Origin: Actinomycetota bacterium
GTDB lineage: Bacteria > Actinomycetota > Actinomycetes > Nanopelagicales > Nanopelagicaceae
Direction: 5' to 3'
Assembly: GCA_009705675.1 (NCBI GenBank)
Contig: WLSX01000013.1
Location: 1-11,268 of the forward strand
DNA length: 11,268 nt
Numbering within the stretch: position 1 is the first letter of the stretch; each line of letters opens with the position of its first letter. Both the position numbers and the translations under genes were made by a program. The notes under the pieces were generated by a model, which saw only the letters and a program-made list of their open reading frames with translations, had not been told where the DNA came from and did no database searches. Below are positions 1-6,381 of this stretch, piece by piece.

Positions 1-1069
1 TAACCGAATGATCGATGTCGGTTTAAAAGGTGTTGAATTTATTGCCATCAATACTGATGCACAAGCATTGTTAATGTCAGATGCAGATGTGAAATTAGAT
101 ATTGGTAGAAAGTTAACAAGAGGATTAGGTGCAGGTGCCGCACCAGAGATTGGTCGTCAAGCAGCCCTTGATCACATTGATGAAATTGAAGAAGTTTTGC
201 GTGGCGCAGATATGGTTTTTGTTACTGCCGGTGAAGGTGGCGGTACGGGAACAGGTGGTGCACCAATAGTTGCAAAGGTTGCAAAAGATCTTGGCGCATT
301 AACAGTTGGTGTTGTTACTAAGCCATTTACATTTGAAGGAAAGCGCAGAACAGCACAAGCAGATGAAGGAATTGAAAATTTAAGAACTGAAGTTGACACC
401 TTAATTGTTATTCCAAATGATCGATTGCTGGCAATCTCTGATCGTTCCATTAGTGCACTTGAGGCATTTAGAACTGCTGATCAAGTATTACTCTCTGGAG
501 TTCAGGGAATTACAGATTTAATTACTACGCCTGGCTTAATCAATTTAGATTTTGCCGATGTTAAAAGTGTGATGGCTGGTGCCGGTTCTGCATTAATGGG
601 AATTGGTTCAGCAAGAGGAGAGGCAAGATCTGTGCGTGCTGCCGAACTTGCGATCTCAAGCCCACTTCTTGAAGCATCAATTGATGGTGCCCATGGCGTA
701 TTACTTTCTATTGCTGGTGGATCTGATCTTGGTTTATTTGAGATTTCAGAGGCGGCAGAGTTAGTTGCAAAATCAGCTCATCCAGATGCAAATATTATTT
801 ATGGAACAGTAATTGATGATGCATTAGGTGATGAGGTAAGAGTGACCGTTATTGCTGCCGGCTTCGATGGGGGACAACCTAAGCGAGTTTTGATGCCAGT
901 AATTAATGCCGCAACCATGAGTGGGGAAGCTGATCCAATTCCAGCAAATGATCCAATCTCTGTTGCACTTGATTTAAATATGGAGGGTGCCGAGCGCCCA
1001 CGCAAGCGAATCACATTTGAGGAACTAGTCGCAGAAGATGAGATCGATATACCTGATTTCATGCGGTAG
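1..1069 (+). CDS. ftsZ: Cell division protein FtsZ, 5' end cut by the window
   Basis: FtsZ is the tubulin-like GTPase that polymerises into the cytoplasmic Z ring. The reading frame is open from base 2 (Asn, Arg, then Met at position 8). That Met is internal: it lies in the family's '[12 protein letters not shown]' stretch, so about 30 N-terminal residues with the first glycine loop lie outside the window. Counting that Met as 1, the tubulin signature [10 protein letters not shown] is near 77-86, and the T7 catalytic loop [11 protein letters not shown] near 180-190 supplies the acidic residues that activate GTP hydrolysis in the next subunit. The core ends at VTVIAAGFD. The last 66 residues are a short linker of about 55 and a conserved C-terminal peptide ending IDIPDFMR, the docking site for partners such as SepF, which is encoded three genes on. 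Family assignment is essentially certain; only the start is unknown. Confidence 0.98.
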   Translation, partial: NRMIDVGLKGVEFIAINTDAQALLMSDADVKLDIGRKLTRGLGAGAAPEIGRQAALDHIDEIEEVLRGADMVFVTAGEGGGTGTGGAPIVAKVAKDLGALTVGVVTKPFTFEGKRRTAQADEGIENLRTEVDTLIVIPNDRLLAISDRSISALEAFRTADQVLLSGVQGITDLITTPGLINLDFADVKSVMAGAGSALMGIGSARGEARSVRAAELAISSPLLEASIDGAHGVLLSIAGGSDLGLFEISEAAELVAKSAHPDANIIYGTVIDDALGDEVRVTVIAAGFDGGQPKRVLMPVINAATMSGEADPIPANDPISVALDLNMEGAERPRKRITFEELVAEDEIDIPDFMR

Positions 1070-1077
1070 TAATTACC

Positions 1078-1680
1078 GTGGCTCGGCTACTTTTCACATC
1101 TCGTTATTTTGATTCACTTGCAGATCCACTTGATAGGACAGCAAAAGCAAAGTTAGATCAGTTACTTGGGAAAGGTACTCTGTTTATGAAACAGAGCCAC
1201 AGTAATCAGGTAGCAGTCGTAACCGATCATTCATCTATCCCAGAAGCAGATGGCATGGTTACAAACAATAAAGAAATTGCCCTAGCAGTCCGAATTGCTG
1301 ATTGCCTGCCCGTTCTAATGTATTCCGATCATGCTGTAGCTGCCGTTCATGTTGGGCGTAAAGGTTTATTAAACAAAGTTGCGGTGAATGCGGTGGTGGC
1401 TATGAAAAAGTTTGGATCCTCACCAATAACAGCTGTAGTTGGACCCCATATTTGCGGTAATTGCTATGAAGTTGATGCTCAGATGTATGAAGAGATTGTT
1501 AGAGATCACCCAACAACTGGCGGCAAAGTGAATTATTTAAATCTATTTGCTGGATTAAAAGCTCAATTACCAGAAATTACGTTTACTAATCTTGGCCTTT
1601 GCACAAAAGAAAATAGAGATTATTTTTCATACCGTAGTGGGGATCTAACCGGTAGGCAGGTTGGGGTAATTAGCTTATGA
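1078..1680 (+). CDS. pgeF: YfiH/PgeF (laccase-domain) family protein
   Basis: A 200-residue cytoplasmic protein of the YfiH/PgeF family (old names: multicopper polyphenol oxidase, laccase-domain protein). Members are linked to removing wrongly built peptidoglycan precursors and to purine nucleoside phosphorolysis; which activity applies here cannot be read from sequence. The metal and catalytic triad is visible: H41 in KQSHSNQ, C76 in IADCLP and H91 in AAVHVGRKG. The GPHICGNCYEV block (122-132) and C-terminal FSYRSGDLTGRQ (183-194) are also typical. It is shorter than many members (about 240 residues), mainly at the N-terminus. The start is GTG eight bases after ftsZ, with no clear Shine-Dalgarno sequence, so read-through from ftsZ is likely. 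It overlaps yggS by four bases (ATGA). The position between ftsZ and yggS is the usual one in Actinobacteria. Confidence 0.93.
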   Translation: MARLLFTSRYFDSLADPLDRTAKAKLDQLLGKGTLFMKQSHSNQVAVVTDHSSIPEADGMVTNNKEIALAVRIADCLPVLMYSDHAVAAVHVGRKGLLNKVAVNAVVAMKKFGSSPITAVVGPHICGNCYEVDAQMYEEIVRDHPTTGGKVNYLNLFAGLKAQLPEITFTNLGLCTKENRDYFSYRSGDLTGRQVGVISL

Positions 1681-2351
1681 GCCGTTCTGAAGAGATCGCA
1701 GCAAATTTAAATGATGTTAAAGGCAAGATTGCATCCGCTGCATTAAAGGCAGGCCGGGATAAAGGTGACATCACATTAATTGTTGTGACAAAAACCTTTC
1801 CAATATCTGACTTAGAGATTTTATATTCACTAGGGATAAGAGAGTTTGGTGAAAACCGTGACCAAGAGGCGATTGAAAAGGTAGGTCAGCTTCCTGCTGA
1901 TATTAATTGGAGTTTTCAAGGTGGAATTCAAAGTAATAAATTAAAATCTATTTCTACCTGGGCTGGGTGTATTCACTCAGTAGATAAACTCAAATATGCG
2001 CAGATTATTTCTGAACAAAATACCGAAAAACCTAAACCAATTTTTATACAAGTATCCCTTGATCAGCCTCCAGAATCGCGAGGCGGGGTAGACCCAAAAA
2101 ATCTAATTGAATTAGCTGCCGAAATAACAAAATTACCTGGAATTTCCCTGCAAGGTTTAATGGCAGTTGCCCCGCTAGATATTCCAGCTAAGGAAGCATT
2201 TTTGAAATTGAAGGAAATACAAGCGGGTTTTACGGCGGTGTTCAAAGATGCTAAATACCTATCTGCGGGCATGAGTGGTGATTATGAAATGGCAATTTCC
2301 TATGGTGCGACACATCTGCGAATTGGCAGTTCAATCCTCGGTAATCGATAG
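1677..2351 (+). CDS. yggS: PLP homeostasis protein, YggS/PLPBP family
   Basis: A 224-residue protein of the YggS/PROSC family. It binds pyridoxal 5'-phosphate in a single alanine-racemase-like TIM barrel, has no known enzymatic turnover, and buffers PLP and amino-acid pools. The PLP lysine is probably K39 in LIVVTKTFP, followed by the family block REFGENRDQEA. Further blocks are HSVDKLKYA, FIQVSLD, GLMAVAP and the C-terminal GMSGDYEMAISYGATHLRIG, which holds phosphate-binding residues. Length is normal for the family. The ATG shares four bases with the pgeF stop (ATGA), which points to translational coupling. Its neighbours are division genes, an arrangement seen in many Gram-positive bacteria. 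Confidence 0.95.
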   Translation: MSRSEEIAANLNDVKGKIASAALKAGRDKGDITLIVVTKTFPISDLEILYSLGIREFGENRDQEAIEKVGQLPADINWSFQGGIQSNKLKSISTWAGCIHSVDKLKYAQIISEQNTEKPKPIFIQVSLDQPPESRGGVDPKNLIELAAEITKLPGISLQGLMAVAPLDIPAKEAFLKLKEIQAGFTAVFKDAKYLSAGMSGDYEMAISYGATHLRIGSSILGNR

Positions 2352-2372
2352 TTGACCCCATAGATTTGACCC
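2347..2372 (+). promoter_or_regulatory. Imperfect tandem repeat and possible leaderless promoter of sepF
   Basis: The 21 bases between the yggS stop and the sepF ATG carry TTGACCC twice (2352-2358 and 2366-2372), 14 bases apart, each preceded by an ATAG-like stretch. TAGATT at 2361-2366 fits the actinobacterial -10 pattern TANNNT and ends six bases before the sepF ATG, the spacing expected when the transcript begins at the start codon itself. There is no Shine-Dalgarno sequence. The repeat is seen directly; the promoter reading is inference, and sepF may also be read through from ftsZ. Confidence 0.4.
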
Positions 2373-2825
2373 ATGGCTAGTGCATTTAAGCGGGTTGCTG
2401 GGTACCTCGGATTAATGGACGAGGAAGAGTTAGACCACGGCACAAATCAATTAACTGAACGTGCCCCTAGATTGGTGCGAGCAACTGCAAAGCCAGCAGC
2501 TAAATCTAATGTTGAAATTTTTCCTCACGCTGAATCAAATAAAGTTATGGATCACATTATTTCATTAACTCCACGGACGTATAGTGAAGCCCGATTAATT
2601 GGTGAGCACTACCGTGAAGGTAAACCAGTAATTATGAATTTAAGTGACATGGAAGAGTCAGAGCGCAAACGGTTAGTTGATTTTGCATCTGGCCTAGTTT
2701 TTGGTCACCATGGAAGTATTGAGCGAGTAACACCAAAGGTTTTCTTACTTACACCTCCTAACGTTTCAGTTAGTGTTGAAGATAAAAATTCTGCTGCACA
2801 AGCAAGTTTTTTTAATCAGAGCTGA
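2373..2825 (+). CDS. sepF: Cell division protein SepF
   Basis: SepF tethers FtsZ filaments to the inside of the membrane and is the main known FtsZ anchor in Actinobacteria, which lack FtsA. The protein has 150 residues. Residues 1-15 (MASAFKRVAGYLGLM) can form the amphipathic membrane-binding helix. A flexible acidic and Ala/Lys-containing linker runs to about residue 46. The SepF core covers about 47-135, including SEARLIGEHYREGKPVIMNL, the helix EESERKRLVDFASGLVFG and HGSIERVTPKVFLLTP. That core dimerises and binds the FtsZ C-terminal peptide, which is intact in the upstream ftsZ. The ATG is chosen because the helix starts right there. No Shine-Dalgarno sequence is present, so either a leaderless transcript or coupling is likely. 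Confidence 0.97.
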   Translation: MASAFKRVAGYLGLMDEEELDHGTNQLTERAPRLVRATAKPAAKSNVEIFPHAESNKVMDHIISLTPRTYSEARLIGEHYREGKPVIMNLSDMEESERKRLVDFASGLVFGHHGSIERVTPKVFLLTPPNVSVSVEDKNSAAQASFFNQS

Positions 2826-2841
2826 TTTAGCCCTTTAATAA

Positions 2842-3126
2842 ATGGGCGCAATTGTCGGCATAATTTACTGGGCCTTAAATTTATTTTTATTAGCTTTAAT
2901 TGGCAGATTGATTTTAGATTACATAAGAATCTTCTCACCAAATTGGCGTCCTCGTGGAGTTGTGTTAGCCCTTGCTGAGTTGATTTACTCAATTACAGAT
3001 CGACCGCTTAGGTTTGTAAGGCAATTTGTGCCACCGCTTAGATTAGGTGCGGTCTCGTTAGATCTATCTTTTATTGTGGTCTTTTTTGTAGTACAGCTTT
3101 TAATGCGCTTAGTTATTATTCTCTAA
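2842..3126 (+). CDS. yggT: YggT family integral membrane protein
   Basis: A 94-residue membrane protein of the YggT family, whose molecular function is poorly known; the gene habitually follows sepF. Two hydrophobic segments are clear, about residues 2-28 and 72-94. Between them lies the family's polar signature, DRPLRFVRQFVPPLRLG, with the GAVSLDLSFIVVFF block leading into the second helix. Length matches actinobacterial members. The ATG is 16 bases after sepF, with no good Shine-Dalgarno sequence. The TAA stop (3124-3126) overlaps the stop of the convergent ileS, leaving no room for a terminator. In most Actinobacteria the next gene would be divIVA/wag31; it is not here. Confidence 0.92.
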   Translation: MGAIVGIIYWALNLFLLALIGRLILDYIRIFSPNWRPRGVVLALAELIYSITDRPLRFVRQFVPPLRLGAVSLDLSFIVVFFVVQLLMRLVIIL

Positions 3127-6100
3127 TTCTTAATTAGTTTAAGCCAAAGAGATAGTTCGTTATCAGACGAGCTTTCTGAATTAATTTGCACCATGTTTGT
3201 AGCTAAAACCTCTGCGCTTATCTCTGTAATAGCAGATGAAATTGCAGTCGCAAGCTCTGTTGGTGCATTCCAGTTAACAGTGATGCGATCACTAACATCT
3301 AAGCCGATATTTTTTCGCTCTTCCTGAATTGCTCTAATGACCTCTCGGATTTGCCCGGCTCGAATTAACTCTGGCGTTAGTTCAAGATCTAGCGCCAGAC
3401 TCTCACCTGAATGAGAGGCAACCGACCACCCACTTCTTGGTGTCTCAGTAATTACCAAATCATCAATATCGATTTCAATTTCCTTATCTTTTCCAGCCAG
3501 ATTGACCTTTAACTTGTAGGTATTACTAATTCGAAGCGCCTTAACCATTGCAGCTGGATCAACCGATGCAATCTGCTTTGCAATCACCTGAACATCTGCG
3601 CCAAATTTTGTGCCAAGTGTTCGAAAGTTAGCTTTAACAGAGATATCAACTAGGTCACTTCCGGCAACATGGATTCCATCTAGTTTTAATATGTTTAACT
3701 CCTCTGCGATGTGAGTTTTAATCTCATCTGAAATCTGCTCCCAACCAGGTGCTGAAACTAATGCGCGAGATAGGGGCTGACGGATTTTTACGCCAGATTC
3801 AGCTCGGGCAGATCTTCCTAACTCAACTAAGCGACGAGATAAGGCAACTGAAGTCGATAACTTTTCATCGATTACTGCTTTATTAGATACTGGAAATTTT
3901 GCAAGATGCACAGATTCAATTTGATCTGATTCAGCCACCCTGATAAGTGTTTGCCAAACATGTTCAGATATAAATGGCACCATAGGTGCAAGAAGTAGAG
4001 TTAGATTTTTTAGGCAGAAATAAAGTGTATTTAATGCAACTGGATCACCATCCCAGAAACGACGACGGGATCTACGAACATACCAATTTGAAAGATCATC
4101 AATAAAGGCTGCAAGTTGAGTACCTGCCGCTTGTGAGTCAAAGTTTTCTAAAGCGTTATCTACTCCTTGAATGAGTTTATTTAGCTCAGAAAGAATCCAT
4201 CGATCCATCAATGTTAAATCTGTTGTTAAAGAAGTAACTTTAAAATCAGCAGCATTTGCATAGAGGGTGAAGAATGAGATTGTGTTCCAATAAGTTAGAA
4301 GAGTTTTTCTTACTACATCAGTAATTGCATCATGTCCTACTCGACGGGCACTCCAAGGGGAGCCGGCAGCTAACATGTACCAACGAACTGCATCAGCGCC
4401 ATGTTGATTCATAAGTGGCATTGGCTCTAGAACATTGCCAAGATGCTTACTCATCTTTCTGCCGTCTTTATCTAATATATGACCTAGGCATAAAACAGTC
4501 TTATAGGAAGATTTATCAAATACTAAAGTTCCAATCGTCATCAAGGTATAAAACCAACCTCGAGTTTGATCAATTGCTTCACAGATAAAGTCTGCTGGGT
4601 ATGCAGCTTTAAACTCTGCTTCAGAACCTGGCTTATGTGGGTATCCCCATTGCGCAAATGGCATCGCACCAGAGTCATACCAACAATCAATAACCTCAGG
4701 AATACGCTCCATAGTGGCTGAACATTCTGCGCATTTAAATTTCACATCATCTACAAAGGGGCGGTGTGGATCTAAGTTACTTAATTGCGTTCCGGAGAGT
4801 TTGCCTAACTCAGATAGGGAGCCAACACAAACTTCATGTTTATTTTCACATCTCCAAATTGGAAGTGGTGTGCCCCAATAGCGATTACGTGAAACGGCCC
4901 AATCAATATTGTTATTTAACCAATCACCAAATCGACCAGTTTTAATCGTCTCTGGATGCCAATCTGTGTTGGAATTTTCTCTAAGCAATTCCTTCTTTAT
5001 CGCAGTGGTTTTTATGTACCAAGATGGTTGGGCGTAATACATCAAAGCGGTATGACATCTCCAGCAATGTGGGTAGGAGTGCTCAAATTGCAAACTCTTA
5101 AACATTAAACCTCGAGATTTAAGATCTTTTATCAGCGCCTTATCTGCTTCTTTGAAAAATACACCACCAACTAGCGGAACCTCTTTTTGGAAATGACCAT
5201 CAGGGTTTACTGGATTTACCACTGGCAGGTTATATTTTCTGCACACCTCAAGATCATCTGCGCCAAAAGCCGGGGATTGATGGACTAAACCTGTGCCATC
5301 TTCCACAGTTACATAATCGGCAAGGACTACGTAATGAGCATCATTAATCTCAACAAAATCAAATGGCCGGCTGTATTTAGTGTGTTCAAGTTCAGTTCCC
5401 TTAAAAGTTGCAATTACCTTGCGATCCTCACCAAGTACTGGAGCCAAATCTGTTGCAACTACTAATCTTTCACTCTTATCATCAGTTGTTATTTCAACTA
5501 CTTGGTACTCAACCTTTGGATTTACTGCAACCGCAGTATTAGCAACTAATGTCCATGGAGTTGTGGTCCAAACTAATAAACTTGCATTTAGATCTGCTAA
5601 CTTGCCAGAAGTGGCAGGAAAGCGCACAAATACTGATGGATCTTTAATAGTTTCATAACCTTGCGCAAGCTCATGATCAGATAAGCCAGTGCCACATCTT
5701 GGACAGTATGGCGCGACTCGATGATCTTGGACTAGTAATCCTTTTTTCCAAATTTGTTGTAGTGACCACCAAACACTTTCAATATATGCCGGGGACATAG
5801 TCCAGTAGGCATCATCAAAATCAACCCAAAATCCCATTCGTTTAGTCATGTCGGTAAATTCATCAACATGCCGCTGGACTGATTCTTTACATTTTTCATT
5901 AAAGGCGGCAACACCAAATTTTTCAATATCTGCTTTACCGGTAAAGCCCAACTCTTTTTCTACTGCAATTTCAACAGGCAAACCATGACAATCCCAACCA
6001 GCTTTGCGAATTACTTGCTTACCTTTCATTGTTTGAAAGCGCGGAAATAAATCTTTAAAAACTCGTGCTTCAATGTGATGTGTGCCAGGTTTTCCATTTG

Positions 6101-6263
6101 CAGTAGGTGGGCCTTCATAAAAACTCCATCTAGGAGCACCGTTACGATTAGCAACAGATTTCTCAAATATTTGATTTTGCGACCAAAAATCTAAAATTCC
6201 AGCTTCCATCTGTGGAAGATCGATTTGCGCAGGTAAGGTATTAATTCCGCGGCCAGATTTCAT
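3123..6263 (-). CDS. ileS: Isoleucyl-tRNA synthetase, long (type 2-like) form
   Basis: Charges tRNA-Ile with isoleucine in the cytoplasm; a class I synthetase. The start is placed at the ATG at 6263 (1046 residues). It has a Shine-Dalgarno-like AGGGTGA just upstream, and the family's LPAQIDLP opening follows; the frame could extend to a GTG at 6320. Counting from 6263, the HIGH-motif region reads PGTHHIEARVFKD at 59-71, with GWDCHGLPVEIAVEKELG at 89-106. The editing domain begins with WTTTPWTL (232-239) and continues with GTGLVHQSPAFGADD. The KMSKS loop is KMSKH at 603-607. Cys pairs (C187/C190 and later CAEC) are probable zinc ligands. The anticodon-binding and C-terminal domains are present. 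Length is that of the actinobacterial, eukaryote-like IleRS, whose members are often less sensitive to mupirocin. The gene is turned round relative to the Streptomyces order and converges on yggT. Confidence 0.97.
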   Translation of the reverse strand: MKSGRGINTLPAQIDLPQMEAGILDFWSQNQIFEKSVANRNGAPRWSFYEGPPTANGKPGTHHIEARVFKDLFPRFQTMKGKQVIRKAGWDCHGLPVEIAVEKELGFTGKADIEKFGVAAFNEKCKESVQRHVDEFTDMTKRMGFWVDFDDAYWTMSPAYIESVWWSLQQIWKKGLLVQDHRVAPYCPRCGTGLSDHELAQGYETIKDPSVFVRFPATSGKLADLNASLLVWTTTPWTLVANTAVAVNPKVEYQVVEITTDDKSERLVVATDLAPVLGEDRKVIATFKGTELEHTKYSRPFDFVEINDAHYVVLADYVTVEDGTGLVHQSPAFGADDLEVCRKYNLPVVNPVNPDGHFQKEVPLVGGVFFKEADKALIKDLKSRGLMFKSLQFEHSYPHCWRCHTALMYYAQPSWYIKTTAIKKELLRENSNTDWHPETIKTGRFGDWLNNNIDWAVSRNRYWGTPLPIWRCENKHEVCVGSLSELGKLSGTQLSNLDPHRPFVDDVKFKCAECSATMERIPEVIDCWYDSGAMPFAQWGYPHKPGSEAEFKAAYPADFICEAIDQTRGWFYTLMTIGTLVFDKSSYKTVLCLGHILDKDGRKMSKHLGNVLEPMPLMNQHGADAVRWYMLAAGSPWSARRVGHDAITDVVRKTLLTYWNTISFFTLYANAADFKVTSLTTDLTLMDRWILSELNKLIQGVDNALENFDSQAAGTQLAAFIDDLSNWYVRRSRRRFWDGDPVALNTLYFCLKNLTLLLAPMVPFISEHVWQTLIRVAESDQIESVHLAKFPVSNKAVIDEKLSTSVALSRRLVELGRSARAESGVKIRQPLSRALVSAPGWEQISDEIKTHIAEELNILKLDGIHVAGSDLVDISVKANFRTLGTKFGADVQVIAKQIASVDPAAMVKALRISNTYKLKVNLAGKDKEIEIDIDDLVITETPRSGWSVASHSGESLALDLELTPELIRAGQIREVIRAIQEERKNIGLDVSDRITVNWNAPTELATAISSAITEISAEVLATNMVQINSESSSDNELSLWLKLIKN

Positions 6264-6265
6264 AT

Positions 6266-6280
6266 TCACCCTACATTCTA
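6266..6280 (-). promoter_or_regulatory. ileS ribosome binding site and possible -10 box
   Basis: Reading the minus strand, AGGGTGA (6272 to 6266) ends two bases before the ATG at 6263 and matches the 3' part of the anti-Shine-Dalgarno complement (GGTGA). This supports 6263 as the ileS start over the GTG at 6320. TAGAAT (6280 to 6275) lies eleven bases before the ATG and fits TANNNT, but no good -35 sits 17 bases upstream. A transcript starting from that box would barely include the ribosome binding site, so the two readings compete. Confidence 0.5.
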
Positions 6281-6312
6281 ACGCGCACAGTTGCCCTTTA
6301 ATGAACTCATCA

Positions 6313-6341
6313 TTGAGCACGGGGGTGGCGGTTGGTAATTA
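6313..6341 (+). promoter_or_regulatory. Possible promoter for the traR/dksA-lspA-rluD operon
   Basis: TTGAGC (6313-6318) resembles a -35 hexamer. Seventeen bases later comes TAATTA (6336-6341), a poor -10 match; GGTAAT (6334-6339) is a closer match but has 15-base spacing. A start near 6347 would give a leader of about 35 bases holding the C-run/G-run hairpin. Weak evidence based on motif likeness only. Confidence 0.25.
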
Positions 6342-6363
6342 CTTGAGCCAAGCCTTAACCTTT

Positions 6364-6377
6364 CCCCCCTCAGGGGG
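6364..6377 (+). promoter_or_regulatory. Hairpin enclosing the traR/dksA ribosome binding site
   Basis: Six C (6364-6369), then TCA, then five G (6373-6377) can fold into a stem of five G-C pairs with a three-base loop. The G-run is also the only Shine-Dalgarno-like sequence before the GTG at 6382, four bases from it, so the fold would hide the ribosome binding site. The pairing is seen directly; a regulatory role is inference. Confidence 0.5.
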
Positions 6378-6381
6378 TAAT

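Larger units (their letters stand above)
6264..6381. promoter_or_regulatory. Divergent control region between ileS and the traR/dksA-lspA-rluD run
   Basis: This is the largest gene-free stretch in the window (118 bases) and must drive ileS leftward and the traR/dksA operon rightward. It holds the ileS ribosome binding site, a TAGAAT box, a G-run at 6321-6325, a possible GGC-TTGG/CCAA-GCC stem (6327-6354 with a two-base bulge), and a C-run/G-run hairpin next to the rightward start. No T-box riboswitch consensus was seen on the ileS side. Confidence 0.7.

Noticed and set aside
5380..5658. Plus-strand open frame opposite the ileS editing domain.
   Set aside because: It is antisense to conserved IleRS coding sequence, low-complexity Ser/Thr/Val-rich, with no start signal; a shadow.
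6264..6280. AGGGTG before ileS as the start of a T-box (AGGGTGG...ACCGCG) element.
   Set aside because: It is followed by AAT and the ATG, not by the ACCGCG core, and is better explained as a ribosome binding site.
6264..6320. Longer ileS from GTG 6320.
   Set aside because: The 19 extra residues have no family likeness, and a ribosome binding site sits just before ATG 6263.
6364..6377. The C-run/G-run hairpin as an intrinsic terminator.
   Set aside because: No T-run follows it and it stands directly before a start codon, so a ribosome binding site hairpin is the better reading.
6301..6381. Longer traR/dksA protein from ATG 6301.
   Set aside because: The extra 27 residues are unlike the lysine-rich tail, no ribosome binding site precedes 6301, and the stretch carries the likely promoter and hairpin; GTG 6382 fits better.
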